NCBI GenBank assembly: GCA_963755755.1
Contig: CAVWLJ010000017.1
Coordinates: forward strand, 1-64,000
DNA: 64,000 bases
Direction: 5' to 3'
From: DATKNA01 sp963755755
Lineage (GTDB): Bacteria > Actinomycetota > Actinomycetes > Actinomycetales > Kineosporiaceae
A program made the translations under genes and the position numbers. The notes beneath the pieces are model-generated. The model saw nothing but the letters and a program-made list of their open reading frames with translations, searched no databases and had not been told where the DNA came from. Shown here piece by piece: positions 44,102 through 55,683 of the stretch (its first letter is position 1; each line of letters opens with the position of its first letter).

Positions 44102-44921
44102 GTGCTCCGCGAGTTCCCCCTGCCGCCGCGGGCGTCCGAGCGCCTCGCCCAGGACGGCGCGCCACGGCAGCCGGCCCCTCCGGTCCGCGACGCCGCGACC
44201 GTGATGCTGGTGCGGGACGCTGCAGCCGGCGGCGTGGAGGTGTTCGCGTTCCGGCGAGTGCCCCGGATGGCGTTCGCCCCGGGCATGCTCGTCTTCCCGG
44301 GCGGCTCGGTGGACGCGGGTGACGGCGGGACGCCGTTCCACGATTCCGCCCCCGAGGACGCCGCGGCCGTCGCGGCCGCGGTGCGGGAGACGTTCGAGGA
44401 GTGCGGCGTGCTGCTCGCCGTGGACGCCGACGGAGCCGGTCCGGACGCCGCGGCGCTCGCCGCCCCCGCGTGGGAGGAGCGCCGGGTGCGGCTGGCGGCG
44501 GGCGAGCTGACCCTGCCCGAGCGTGCTGCGCGGCGAGGGGCTGGCGGTGCGCGCCGGCGACCTGCGGCCGTGGGCGCGGTGGGTCACGCCCCCGTTCGAG
44601 AACCGCCGGTTCGACACCCGGTTCTACGTCGCGGCGCTGCCGGCGGGCCAGGAGGCGCGTGATCTCGGCGGTGAGGGGGAGCGGGCGGCGTGGCTGAGCC
44701 CGGGCGCCGCGGTCGAGGCGCATGCCGCGGGGGAGCTCCCGATGCTGCCTCCCACACTGGTCTGCCTCGAGGAGCTCGCCGCCGCACCGGACGTCGCCGC
44801 GCTGCTCGCGACCCCGCGTGCGCCGCGGCCGGTCTCGCCCTGGGTGGCCCGCGGGGCCACCGGCGACCTCGTGCTCCGGATCGACCTGGACGGGCGCGGC
44901 GGCGGGGAGGCCGGGCCATGA
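44102..44921 (+). CDS. NUDIX hydrolase, frameshifted as sequenced
   Basis: A NUDIX protein of about 273 aa. The NUDIX box begins FPGGSVDAGDGG and continues AAVRETFEECGVLLAVDADG (REx2EExG core present as RETFEECG). One surplus C near 44520 separates ELTLPE from VLRGEGLAVRAGDLRPWARW; the rest (FENRRFDTRFYVAALPAGQE) is intact. This long form, with an insertion between box and C-terminus, is frequent in actinobacteria beside the following MBL-fold gene. GTG start at 44102. Its stop overlaps the MBL start (ATGA), so they form an operon. Substrate unknown, probably a CoA or nucleoside diphosphate derivative. Confidence 0.83.
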
Positions 44922-45739
44922 CGGCCATGACGGGCGGAACCGGCCCTGGTGACTGGACGGGCGGCGACGTCACCGGCGTCGCCTCCTGCGTCCTCGCGCC
45001 CAACCCCGGGCCCATGACCCTGGACGGCACGAACACCTGGGTGCTCCGGGCGCCAGGCGCGGCCCGGGCGGTGGTCGTCGACCCGGGGCCGGAGGACCCC
45101 GCGCACCTGGCCGCCGTGCTCGCGGCCGTCGAGGCCGCCGGTGCCCGGGTCGGGGTGGTGCTCCTCACCCACGGCCACCTGGACCACAGCGAGGCGGCCC
45201 GGTCGTTCGCCGCGGCGGCCGGCGGCGTCGGCGTCCGCGCTCTCGACCCCGCGCACCGGCTCGGCGACGAGGGCCTGCGCGGCGGGGACGTCGTCGACGT
45301 CGACGGGCTCGTCGTCGAGGTGGTGGCCACGCCGGGGCACACCGGCGACTCGCTGTCGTTCGTGCTGCCGGAGTCGGGTGCGCTGCTCACCGGCGACACC
45401 GTGCTCGGCCGCGGCACGACCGTGGTCGCGTACCCCGACGGTCGCCTCGCGGACTACCTGGACTCGCTGGCCCGGCTCGAGGAGCTCGTCGCCGCCCGCG
45501 GTCTCACCGACCTGCTGCCCGGGCACGGCCCCGCCCTGCGCGACCCGCTGGAGGTCGTCCGGTTCTACCGTCGCCACCGGGCCGAACGGCTGGACCAGGT
45601 CCGGCGGGCGGTGGCCGCGGGTGCGCGGACGCCGGCGGAGGTCGTCGAGCGCGTGTACGCGGACGTCCCGCGCGAGGTGTGGCCGGCCGCCGAGCTCAGC
45701 GTCCGCGCCCAGCTCGACCACCTGCGCACGTTGGGCTGA
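44918..45739 (+). CDS. Metallo-beta-lactamase-fold hydrolase (Rv3677c-like)
   Basis: A 273-aa MBL-fold protein resembling LACTB2. Metal motifs: VVLLTHGHLDHSEAARSF (HxHxDH), VVATPGHTGDSL (His), LLTGDTVLGRGTTV (Asp) and DLLPGHGPALRDP (final His). NTWVLRAPGAARAVVVDPGP is the characteristic entry of this subfamily, and a C-terminal winged-helix-like tail (RTPAEVVERVYADVPREVWP) follows as in LACTB2-type RNases. Translationally coupled to the upstream NUDIX gene; convergent with crp. Confidence 0.9.
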   Translation: MTAMTGGTGPGDWTGGDVTGVASCVLAPNPGPMTLDGTNTWVLRAPGAARAVVVDPGPEDPAHLAAVLAAVEAAGARVGVVLLTHGHLDHSEAARSFAAAAGGVGVRALDPAHRLGDEGLRGGDVVDVDGLVVEVVATPGHTGDSLSFVLPESGALLTGDTVLGRGTTVVAYPDGRLADYLDSLARLEELVAARGLTDLLPGHGPALRDPLEVVRFYRRHRAERLDQVRRAVAAGARTPAEVVERVYADVPREVWPAAELSVRAQLDHLRTLG

Positions 45740-45758
45740 TCGAGCCGGGCGGCCGGCG

Positions 45759-46436
45759 TCAGCGGGCGCGCTTGCGGAGGCGGTCGACGTCCAGCAGCAC
45801 GACGGCGCGGGCCTCGAGCCGCAGCCAGCCGCGCGAGGCGAAGTCGGCGAGGGCCTTGTTCACCGTCTCCCGGGACGCCCCGACCAGCTGGGCGAGCTCC
45901 TCCTGGGTGAGGTCGTGGGCGACCCGCAGGCCGTCGTCCGTGGGGCGGCCGAAGCGCTCGGAGAGGTCGAGCAGCGCCTTCGCGACCCGGCCGGGGACGT
46001 CGGAGAAGACGAGGTCCGCCAGCGCCTCGTTGGTGCGGCGCAGCCGGCGGGCGAGGGCCCGCAGCAGGTGCCGGGCGACCTCCGGCCGCCCGCGCAGCCA
46101 GGCGTCGAGGTCACCGCTGCCCATGCCGATGAGCACGCTGTCGGCGACGGCGGTGCCCGTGGCGTTCCGCGGGCCGGGGTCGAAGAGCGACAGTTCGCCG
46201 AACATCTCGCCGGGTCCGAGCACGGCGAGCAGGTTCTCCCGGCCGTCGCCGGAGGCCCGGCCGAGCTTGATCTTGCCCTCGACGATGACGTAGAGCCGGT
46301 CGCCGGGGTCGCCCTCGTGGAAGATCGCCTCTCCGCGCGGTACCTCGACCCGGGTCATCGTCTCCAGCAGCGCCTTCGCGGCGTCGTCGTCCAGAGCGGC
46401 GAACAGCGGTGCCTGGCGCACGACCTGGTCGTCCAC
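45759..46436 (-). CDS. crp: Crp/Fnr-family cAMP receptor protein
   Basis: A 225-aa CRP regulator orthologous by position and sequence to Rv3676. The cyclic-nucleotide pocket shows FGELSLFDPGPRNATGTAVA (FGELsl...R-N-A-T, with the phosphate-binding Arg), and the C-terminal winged HTH is LTQEELAQLVGASRETVNKA. The GTG at 46436 is chosen because GGAGGACCG lies directly before it. CRP in mycobacteria controls respiration, carbon use and whiB1. Here it is convergent with the MBL gene. Confidence 0.92.
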   Translation of the reverse strand: MDDQVVRQAPLFAALDDDAAKALLETMTRVEVPRGEAIFHEGDPGDRLYVIVEGKIKLGRASGDGRENLLAVLGPGEMFGELSLFDPGPRNATGTAVADSVLIGMGSGDLDAWLRGRPEVARHLLRALARRLRRTNEALADLVFSDVPGRVAKALLDLSERFGRPTDDGLRVAHDLTQEELAQLVGASRETVNKALADFASRGWLRLEARAVVLLDVDRLRKRAR

Positions 46437-46561
46437 CGGTCCTCCTCCTACCCGGGCGCAGCACACCACGGCGCCTGACCCCCCGCAGTCTGCCGCACGG
46501 GTGCGCCGTCCGGGAGATCAGGGCGCAGGTCGCGGCCGTCCGCCGTCGCGCCCCGCAGGCC

Positions 46562-47041
46562 TCAGGCGACCCCGTCGGGGTCGGGTCGCCGCCGTCGCCG
46601 TGCCTCCAGCAGGATCACCGGCGCGAGCGGCTCGCGGCCGCTCCCGGGCGCCTCGGAGGGTTCGGCCGGCCCGCCGGGCTCCGCCGGGTCGTCGAGCCGG
46701 CTGAGCAGGTGCTGGGTGGCCGCTCGGGTCGTCGCCCGCAGCGCCCGCGCGTAGGCGTCGAGGTCGCGCTGCACCGCGCGCAGCCGCAACAGCACCTCGA
46801 CCTCGCCCCGGGCATGCCCGGGGCGCGCGAGCCCGACGAGCTCGCGCAACCCGAACGGCACCGGGGGCGCCGTCGGGAGGTTGCGGACGACGGGCTCGTC
46901 GACGGCGGCCACCGCCGCGACGGCGAGGTCGATCCGGGCCGCCACGAGACGCCGCCAGTGCTCCACCTCGCGGAGCTCGGTGAGCAGGGCGAGCTGGCGG
47001 CGACGGTCCTCCGCCGCTTCCTCGCCCGTCGTCACCGACAC
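46562..47041 (-). CDS. Conserved hypothetical helical protein
   Basis: A 159-aa soluble protein with no signal peptide. It is a long amphipathic helix bundle: EDRRRQLALLTELREVEHWR, RLVAARIDLAVAAVAAVD, RELVGLARPGHARGEVEVLL and LRAVQRDLDAYARALRATTR, then a Pro/Glu linker and a basic end ARRRRRPDP. The GTG at 47041 has GGAGAGGGG seven bases upstream. It recurs near nth/crp in related actinobacteria in my judgement, but I cannot name a family. Confidence 0.55.
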   Translation of the reverse strand: MSVTTGEEAAEDRRRQLALLTELREVEHWRRLVAARIDLAVAAVAAVDEPVVRNLPTAPPVPFGLRELVGLARPGHARGEVEVLLRLRAVQRDLDAYARALRATTRAATQHLLSRLDDPAEPGGPAEPSEAPGSGREPLAPVILLEARRRRRPDPDGVA

Positions 47042-47307
47042 CGTTCGGCCCCTCTCCACCGGGCTCCGTCGCGGAGCCGCTCCTTCGCCGTCCCTGGAGG
47101 CGTCGGCCGACCGGGCGGCGGCCCTTGAGCGGCGTGCGGGCGGCACCACCCCTTAGGCGCACCTCCTTCACCCGCCCGCTGCGCTGCGTCACGGAGCGCT
47201 CGCGGGGGCACGTACCCTGGGCCCCGTGGTCGACGGCGCAACGGTGACTCCCGCATCGTCGAAGCGGGACGTCGCAGGGGACGTCGCAGGAGCCGCCGCT
47301 GGCGCTC

Positions 47308-47976
47308 GTGCGGCGGGCCCGGCGGATCAACCGGATCCTCGCCGAGCGGTACCCGGACGCGCACGCCGAGCTGGACTTCACCAGCCCGCTCGAGCTGCTG
47401 GTCGCGACGGTGCTCTCCGCGCAGACCACCGACGTCCGGGTCAACCAGGTGACGCCGCAGCTCTTCTCGCGCTACCCGACGGCTGCCGACTACGCGGGCG
47501 CCGACCGCGCCGAGCTGGAGCGGATCATCCAGCCGACCGGGTTCTTCCGGGCGAAGTCGGACACGCTGGTCAAGCTCGGCGCCAAGCTCGTGGAGGACTT
47601 CGGCGGCGAGGTGCCGAAGCGGCTGGAGCAGCTCGTCACGCTGCCCGGGGTCGGGCGCAAGACCGCCAACGTCGTGCTCGGCAACGCCTTCGGCATCCCG
47701 GGCATCACCGTCGACACCCACTTCGGGCGGCTCTCGCGGCGGTTCGGGTGGACGGTGAGCGAGGACCCGGTCGTCGTCGAGCAGGACGTCGCCGCGCTGT
47801 TCCCCAAGCGCGACTGGACGATGCTCTCGCACCGGGTGATCTTCCACGGCCGGCGGACGTGCCACGCCCGCAAGCCGGCCTGCGGCGCCTGCCCGGTGGC
47901 GCAGCTGTGCCCGTCGTACGGCATCGGTGAGACCGACCCCGAGCGCGCCGCGAAGCTGGTCAAGGACCGGCCGTGA
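47308..47976 (+). CDS. nth: Endonuclease III
   Basis: A 222-aa DNA glycosylase/AP lyase for oxidised pyrimidines. ELDFTSPLELLVATVLSAQT, the helix-hairpin-helix LPGVGRKTANVVLGNAFG with the catalytic Lys (RKTAN) and Asp (TVDTHFGRL), and a 4Fe-4S site C-x6-C-x2-C-x5-C in CHARKPACGACPVAQLC. The start is uncertain: a GTG at 47226 opens VVDGATVTPASSKRD in a frame that joins this one if one base is removed near a 12-bp tandem duplication (GACGTCGCAGG at 47268 and 47280). The true protein is probably about 27 aa longer. Orthologous by position to Rv3674c. Confidence 0.92.
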   Translation: MRRARRINRILAERYPDAHAELDFTSPLELLVATVLSAQTTDVRVNQVTPQLFSRYPTAADYAGADRAELERIIQPTGFFRAKSDTLVKLGAKLVEDFGGEVPKRLEQLVTLPGVGRKTANVVLGNAFGIPGITVDTHFGRLSRRFGWTVSEDPVVVEQDVAALFPKRDWTMLSHRVIFHGRRTCHARKPACGACPVAQLCPSYGIGETDPERAAKLVKDRP

Positions 47977-48653
47977 CGCCGGACCTGCCGCCCTGGTTCG
48001 GCCCGCTCCTCGACGTCGCCCGCACCGCCCGCGCCGAGGACATCACGCGCTTTCCCCCGCCACCGGGTGAGCACCGCCGCTCCGCGGTCCTGCTCCTCTT
48101 CGGCGAGGGGCCGGACGGCCCCGACGTCCTGCTCACCGAGCGGGCCGCCAGCCTGCGCTCGCACCCCGGGCAGGTCGCCTTCCCGGGCGGGGGCCTGGAA
48201 CCGGCGGACGCCGGCCCCGCCGAGGCCGCCGTCCGCGAGGCGCACGAGGAGACCGGGCTGGACCCGGCGGGGGTGGTGGTCGTCGGCCGGCTGGCCGACC
48301 TGTACCTGCCGGTCAGCGACCACGTCGTGACGCCGGTGCTGGCCTGGTGGCGGACCCCGTGCCCGGTCCGCGCCGCGGATCCCGTGGAGGTGGCGCGGGT
48401 CGTCCGGGTGCCGGTCCGGGAGCTCCTCGACCCCGCCGCGCGGTTCCTCGTCGCCCATCCGAGCGGCTACATCGGGCCCGGGTTCGCCGTCCGCGGGCTG
48501 TTCGTCTGGGGCTTCACCGCGGGCATCCTCGACCGCGTCCTCGCCCTGGCCGGCTGGGAGCGGCCGTGGAGCCGGGACCGGATGGAACCCGTTCCCGAAC
48601 CGCCGACCCTCTCCCGACGGGACGCGGAGGCGCTCGCGGAGGACGTGCCGTGA
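47973..48653 (+). CDS. NUDIX hydrolase, CoA pyrophosphatase type (Rv3672c-like)
   Basis: A 226-aa NUDIX protein of the CoA-pyrophosphatase subgroup. The UPF0035 signature LLTERAASLRSHPGQVAFPG precedes the NUDIX box GGLEPADAGPAEAAVREAHE with ETGLD. GTG start overlaps the nth stop by four bases, and its own stop overlaps the MarP start (GTGA), so the three are one translationally coupled operon. In M. tuberculosis a thioredoxin-like gene (Rv3673c) lies between nth and this gene; it is absent here. Confidence 0.9.
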   Translation: MTPDLPPWFGPLLDVARTARAEDITRFPPPPGEHRRSAVLLLFGEGPDGPDVLLTERAASLRSHPGQVAFPGGGLEPADAGPAEAAVREAHEETGLDPAGVVVVGRLADLYLPVSDHVVTPVLAWWRTPCPVRAADPVEVARVVRVPVRELLDPAARFLVAHPSGYIGPGFAVRGLFVWGFTAGILDRVLALAGWERPWSRDRMEPVPEPPTLSRRDAEALAEDVP

Positions 48654-49836
48654 TCGACCTCGTCCTGGCCATCGTGATCATCTCGTACGCCGTGTCCGGC
48701 TGGCGGCAGGGTCTGGCCGTCGGCGCGCTGTCGCTGAGCGGCTTCCTGGCCGGGGCCCTGCTCGCGATGGAGATCGTCCCGCCGCTGGCCGACGGCCTGG
48801 AGGAGGGCCTGCAGCGGACCTTCACCGTGCTGGTCTCGGTGCTGCTGTTCGCCTGGCTCGGCCAGCTCGCCGGAGCGCTGCTCGGGGCGCGGTTGCGGCA
48901 GCACCTCACCGTGCGCCCCGCACAGGTCGCCGACCAGATCCTCGGCATGGTCGCCGGCGTGATCGCCGTCGTGCTCGTGCTGTGGTTCGTCGGCGGCGCC
49001 CTGCGCGGGAGCCCCGCGCCGCAGATCAACCGGGCGGTGTCGTCGTCCCGCCTGCTCGCCGGCGTCGACCGCTACATGCCCAACGAGCTGGACACGCTGG
49101 CGGAGAACTTCCGCAGGGCCGTCGCGGGCAGCAACTTCCCGCGCGTCTTCGAGGGCGTCGCGCCGGAGCAGATCCTGCCCGTGCCCAGTCCCGACCCCGA
49201 CGCGGTGTCCGACGCTGTGCTCGCAGCGGGCCCGGCGGAGCATCGTGAAGATCGTCGGGGACGCCGAGGCCTGCGGGCGCGGTCAGGAGGGCAGCGGTTC
49301 CGTGGTCGGGCCGCAGCGGGTCGTGACGAACGCACACGTCGTCGCCGGCGTCGACGCCCCGACCGTGCAGGTCTCCGGTGTGGGCGAGCGGCTCCCCGCC
49401 CGCGTGGTCCTCTTCGACCCGCAGAAGGACGTCGCGGTGCTCGCGGTCCCGAACCTCACCGCGCCGGCGCTGCCGCTCGCGTCGCGGGACCTGCAGCACG
49501 GCGACGACGCCGTGGTCGCCGGCTTCCCCAAGAACGGCCCGTTCTCGGCGGGTGCCGCCCGGGTCCGCAACGTGCTGTCGGCGGTCGGCGAGGACATCTA
49601 CGGCAAGCCCGGCGTCACCCGCGAGGTGTACTCGCTGTACGCCAACGTGCAGCAGGGCAACTCCGGCGGGCCGCTGCTCGACACGTCCGGCCGGATCAGC
49701 CGGCATCGTGTTCGCGAAGTCCCTCGACGACGCCTCGACCGGCTACGCCCTGACCATCAAGGAGGTCAGCGGCGACATCCAGGCCGGCATCGACGCCACC
49801 AGCAAGGTCTCCTCCGGCGGGTGCGCGGCCGGCTGA
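48650..49836 (+). CDS. marP: MarP-family membrane serine protease, frameshifted as sequenced
   Basis: A membrane-anchored serine protease of about 394 aa orthologous to Rv3671c, needed for acid resistance in mycobacteria. Four N-terminal helices (VIDLVLAIVIISYAVSGWRQ, LAMEIVPPLADGLEEGL, VLVSVLLFAWLGQLAGALL, GVIAVVLVLWFVGGAL) resemble CvpA. The chymotrypsin-fold protease has His in VTNAHVVAG, Asp in QKDVAVLAV and Ser in QGNSGGPLL. Two one-base insertions interrupt it, near 49228 (before RSIVKIVGDAEACG) and near 49700 (between GRI and AGIVFAKS). All catalytic residues survive. GTG start overlaps the NUDIX stop. Confidence 0.87.
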
Positions 49837-49848
49837 CAGACTGAGCGG

Positions 49849-51245
49849 GTGCCCTCGCCGTCCTGGCGGGCCGTCCGCCCGCCGCTCGCGCACGCGCGTG
49901 CACTGGTCCCCGCCGCAGCACTGCTGCTCGCCGCCACGGCCGCGGTCCGGAGCGTGCCCTTCTACCAGGGCTGGATCGTCGCCGTGTACACCGTCGCGTG
50001 CGTGCTGCTCGGCGTCGCGCTCCTGCGCGACCGCCGGCTCGGCGTGCCGGGGCCGGTCGTCGGTGGTCTCGCCGTCGCCGCCGCGGGTCTGCTGCAGTAC
50101 GTGGTCCCGACCTTCACCTACCTGCCGGACCACGACGCCCAGGTGCTGCGCACGGCCGTCGCCGTCGCTGCGGTGGCCGCCGGCGCCGCCATCGCCCTGC
50201 GCCGGCCCGTCGTCGGCCTGGCGCTCGCCGCCGCCGCGTTCGCGGCCGGATCCGCGGCCGTGATCCACCTGGACCCGGCGCCGCGGATCGACGTCTGGTA
50301 CTCGCTGCAGGGCGCGGCGGACGCGGTGCTGCACGGGCGGGACATGTACACGCAGGTCTGGCCGAGCTCCCCCGGCGTCAAGGACGCCTTCACCTACCTG
50401 CCCTGGACGGCGGTGCTGCTGGCGCCGGCGAAGCTGCTGACCGGCGACGTCCGGTGGGGCCTGGCCGTCGCCGAGCTCGGTCTCGCTGCCGTGATCGTCG
50501 CGTTCGGGCGCCGGACGAGGGCCGGACCGCGCCGGATCGGGGGTGGTGCCGGCGGCCGTGCTCCTGCTGCTCCCGGGCACGTTCACGCAGATCGAGCAGG
50601 CCTGGACCGAGCCGTTGATCGCGCTGCTCCTCGCCGGCGCGCTGCTCGCGGTCGACGGCGGGCGCCTCCGGCTCGCCGTCGTGCTCGTCGCCCTCGCGCT
50701 GGCGAGCAAACAGCACATCGTGCTGCTGCTGCCGCTGCTCGCGGTCTGGCGGCCGTTGGGGCCGCGCCGCACGGCGGCGGTCGCCGCGGGCGCCGCGCTG
50801 CTGGTGCTGCCGTGGGCCGTCTGGGACCTCCCGGCGATGTGGCACGACACCGTGACGCTGCTCGTCGGGTTCCACGTCATCCAGTTCTCGGACACGCTCT
50901 ACCTCGCGGCCGTGCACGAGCTGGGGTGGACGCCGCCGTTCTGGCTCGCGGCCACGCTGATCCTCGCGGTGATCGCGTTCGCCGTCGGCCGTGGTCCGGC
51001 GCTTTCAGCCGCCTCCGGCGCGCTTCGCGGCGGTGGCGGCGTTCGCCCTCTTCGGCGCGAACCTGCTGAACAAGCAGGCGTTCTACAACCAGTTCTGGCT
51101 GGTCGGGGCGCTCGTGCTGCTGGGGTGGACGGCGGATCCGCTGCTGCCGGCCGGTGGCGGCGACGGGATCAGGCCGGGGACGACGACCGCGGACGGCGAC
51201 GTTCCGCCCGCAGCGACGCCAGCCACTCGAGCAGGATCGCGTTGA
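49849..51245 (+). CDS. Polytopic membrane protein, glycosyltransferase (DUF2029/GT87)-like, frameshifted as sequenced
   Basis: About 460 aa with ten or more transmembrane segments, for example AAALLLAATAAVRSVPFYQG, WIVAVYTVACVLLGVALL, AAVLLLLPGTFTQIEQAW and PFWLAATLILAVIAFAVG. A periplasm-side loop DVWYSLQGAADAVLHGRDMY before FTYLPWTAVLLAPAKLL has the layout of GT-C/DUF2029 enzymes of cell-wall lipoglycan synthesis. Two one-base insertions shift the frame near 50543 and 50993. It begins 12 bp after marP, and its 3' end overlaps the convergent hydrolase gene by about 77 bp. The glycosyltransferase role is a family-level inference. Confidence 0.7.
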
Positions 51246-52104
51246 CCTGCTCCGGCGCCTCCTCCGCCGGGTAGTGCCCGACGGCGGGCAGGAGCTCGAA
51301 GCGCAGCGGCCCGTCCACCCGCTCGGCCGACAGCGCGGCGGTCTCCGGCAGCACCCACGGGTCGAGGCCGCCGTGGATCTGCAGCACCGGGACCTGGACC
51401 GGGTCGCGCACCGCGGCGGCGAACCGGCGTCCGTCGCTGCGCACCACCGAGCGGACCGCCCAGCGGTAGTACTCCATCGAGGTGTGCGCGACGAACGGCA
51501 CCTTCATGGCACGCACGTAGCGCTGCTCGCTCTCGGCGTCCGGCCAGCCCGGGCCGGCCCAGGAGCGCAGCACGGTGACGACCCCGTTCTTGTCGCCCAT
51601 CGACCGCTCGGGCGCGAGCGGCGCCTGGAAGGCGAGGAGGCGGCCCGCCGCCCGCCGCTGGCGCCGCCCGCCGAGGGAGGCCCGCAGGGTCAGCGGGTGC
51701 GCCATGCCGAGGGCGCCGACGGCACGCGTGACGCGGGGCTGCAGGCCGGGCATGGACCAGGCGATCCAGCCGCCCCAGTCGTGCCCGACGATCGTGGCCT
51801 GCTGCGCGCCGAGCGCGCGCACCACGCCGGCGACGTCCGCGGCGGACGTCGGGGTGTCGTAGCCGCGGGGAGGCTTGTCCGACGCCCCGTAGCCGCGCAG
51901 GTCCATGGCGACGGCGTGGTAGCCGGCCTCGGCGAGCGCGACGAGCTGCGCCCGCCACGCCCACCAGAACTCGGGGAAGCCGTGCAGCAGCAGGACGAGC
52001 GGGCCGGATCCGGCCTCGGCGACGTGGAACCGGGCGCCGTTGGCCGCGACGAACCGGTGCCGCCAGGGACCCTCGACGAGGATCTCGGCGACGTCGACCG
52101 TCAC
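51169..52104 (-). CDS. ephE: Alpha/beta hydrolase, EphE-like epoxide hydrolase
   Basis: A 311-aa alpha/beta hydrolase. Oxyanion motif LHGFPEFWWAWRAQL (HGFPE), nucleophile elbow GHDWGGWIAWS with Asp as nucleophile, typical of epoxide hydrolases. A cap with a Tyr pair follows (SMEYYRWAVR), then LQIHGGLDPWVLP with the acid residue and AVGHYPAEEAPE with the catalytic His. Position between the MarP region and a DUF1469 protein matches ephE (Rv3670). It starts four bases inside the DUF1469 gene end, so they form an operon. Substrate specificity not determinable. Confidence 0.88.
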   Translation of the reverse strand: MTVDVAEILVEGPWRHRFVAANGARFHVAEAGSGPLVLLLHGFPEFWWAWRAQLVALAEAGYHAVAMDLRGYGASDKPPRGYDTPTSAADVAGVVRALGAQQATIVGHDWGGWIAWSMPGLQPRVTRAVGALGMAHPLTLRASLGGRRQRRAAGRLLAFQAPLAPERSMGDKNGVVTVLRSWAGPGWPDAESEQRYVRAMKVPFVAHTSMEYYRWAVRSVVRSDGRRFAAAVRDPVQVPVLQIHGGLDPWVLPETAALSAERVDGPLRFELLPAVGHYPAEEAPEQVNAILLEWLASLRAERRRPRSSSPA

Positions 52105-52502
52105 CGACCGTTATGACCGGGCTTCACCGCCGCGATCGCCTCCTTCGTCGAGCGGATGGTGCGCTCCGGCGGGCTCACCTTCTTGATCCGCGATCGGCCC
52201 ACGAGCACGAGGATGCCGGCGATCAGCAGCAGCCCGACGGTGACGATGAGGAAGGCCGCCCACGCGCGCAGCCCCGCGGCCACGAGGGCGTAGGCGATCG
52301 TGATGACCAGGGTGACCGTTGCCAGCAGTCCGAGGTACCCGGCGGCCCCGAAGAGGCCGCCGCCGACGGCGGCGTTCTTGGCGTCCACGCGAAGCTCGGC
52401 CTTGGCCAGAGCGATCTCGGCCCGGACGAGGCCGGACAGGTCGTTCGAGGCCTGTGCCACGAGCTGTCCGAGGGTGCGTTCCCCCGCCATGTCTTCCGCC
52501 AT
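52101..52502 (-). CDS. DUF1469/phage-holin-superfamily membrane protein (Rv3669-like)
   Basis: A 133-aa membrane protein. The N-terminal amphipathic region RTLGQLVAQASNDLSGLVRA, EIALAKAELRVDAKNAAVGG is the DUF1469 signature. Two transmembrane helices (AAGYLGLLATVTLVITIAYA and AFLIVTVGLLLIAGILVLVG) and a basic tail follow. It is upstream of and overlaps the epoxide-hydrolase gene by four bases. Function unknown; the gene pair is conserved in mycobacteria. Confidence 0.88.
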   Translation of the reverse strand: MAEDMAGERTLGQLVAQASNDLSGLVRAEIALAKAELRVDAKNAAVGGGLFGAAGYLGLLATVTLVITIAYALVAAGLRAWAAFLIVTVGLLLIAGILVLVGRSRIKKVSPPERTIRSTKEAIAAVKPGHNGR

Positions 52503-52567
52503 GTCCTCGCTCCTCCCGCCGGTCCCCGCGGCCGGCCCGTGGTTCCCCTTCCCCGACGGCGCTGAGC

Positions 52568-53412
52568 CTACGGCGTGCGAGGCGTGCGAGCCGATCGTCG
52601 GGGCTCCCCGGCGGGCTGCCGGTCAGGAGGAGGCTGTGGGACGCGATCGCGGCCGGCGGCGGACCGGACCGGGGCGCGTGGGGGGTGGCCCGACGGGGGC
52701 TGGCCCGACGGGGTCGGGAGCTCAGGCCTTCCGCGCGGTGTGGCGCAACGCCGCGGCGGACACGGGCCGTCGCGAGGTCCGGACCCCGGAACGGTGCGGC
52801 TGCGGCGCCGGAGGCGCGGGCGGTGGGCTCGGCCGCACCCTCGCCGAGCAGCCGGCGCGTCAGCAGGTCGACGACCTCGCCGAGTTCGGGCAGGTGCCAG
52901 TCGAGCGACTGCGGGGGCCGCATCCAGACCACGTCGCCGGTGCGTACCCGGGACGGCGGGAGCGGGATGTAGGAGCCCGTGCTGTGCAGCAGCACACCTT
53001 CGGGCAGACCGGGCGGAAGGACGTCGGGGACGCCGGCTGCGCCCCTGGTGCTGGCGAGGACGAGCAGTCGGGGCCGCACCGAGGTCCAGAGCGCGACGGG
53101 GCCGGGCAGCGCGGCACGGGAGAAGAGTGCGTCGGGGGGAGTGGAGCCCAGCGGCAGTTCGACGACGTCGATGCCGTGCCCGGTGACGAGGAGCACGGTG
53201 GCGGGGTCGGAGGACCAGGCGCCCGGATCGCTGCGGGGGGTCATGCCGTCGGCGGCGTGGATCGTGCCGCTGGTGAGGCACCCGACCCGGCGGCAGCGAT
53301 ACTGCTCGGCGCGCGGATCCCACCACGCGCCGGGCGCGATCGGCCAGCCCGCTTCGAGGTAGGCGGTCACGGCGGCGCGTCGGCGCGCCTGCCGGAGTAC
53401 CCCGGTCAACAT
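52568..53412 (-). CDS. Primase-polymerase-like (bifunctional primase/polymerase N-terminal) protein, 3' end uncertain
   Basis: The N-terminal ~185 residues resemble the compact Prim-Pol domain found alone in actinobacteria: AAVTAYLEAGWPIAPGAWWD, a Cys pair in YRCRRVGC, HAADGMTPRSDP, TVLLVTGHGIDVVELPLGS, LHSTGSYIPLPPS and WMRPPQSLDWHLPELGEVVD then LLTRRLLG. After about 52860 the sequence becomes Arg/Pro-rich with no similarity. In its own frame the ORF would run to 52111 through the DUF1469 gene, which is implausible, so a frameshift is suspected. The stop at 52568 in another frame is a candidate end. The catalytic acidic residues of active primases are not clear. Confidence 0.6.
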
Positions 53413-53671
53413 GGCTGCCTCCGGATCTCGGGGAGCGCACCGGAGAGGCGGGCCGGTCGACGACGAGCGCCGAGCCGGTGATCCGTCGACCCTACGGAAT
53501 CGCCCAACTGGGGATGGTCCATGCGGGGATGCCCGTGGTGCATTCGCGGTGGAGAAGGAACTGTCAAGAAGTCAACGACCCTAGCAGCGGCGGCGCGTCG
53601 TGCACGGGCAGATGGGCGAGCACGCGGGTCACGTCCCCGCAACGATGTCCGGCTCGTCCGACGACGCCGCC

Positions 53672-53705
53672 CCGGCCACCGCGCGGGCGATCGCGCGGTG
53701 GCCGG
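53672..53705 (-). terminator. Stem-loop terminator of the acetyl-CoA synthetase gene
   Basis: CCGGCCACCGCGCG (53672-53685), a 6-base loop and its perfect complement CGCGCGGTGGCCGG (53692-53705), just past the acs stop in its direction of transcription. Confidence 0.8.
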
Positions 53706-53712
53706 ACGCCGT

Positions 53713-55683
<1,971 letters not shown>

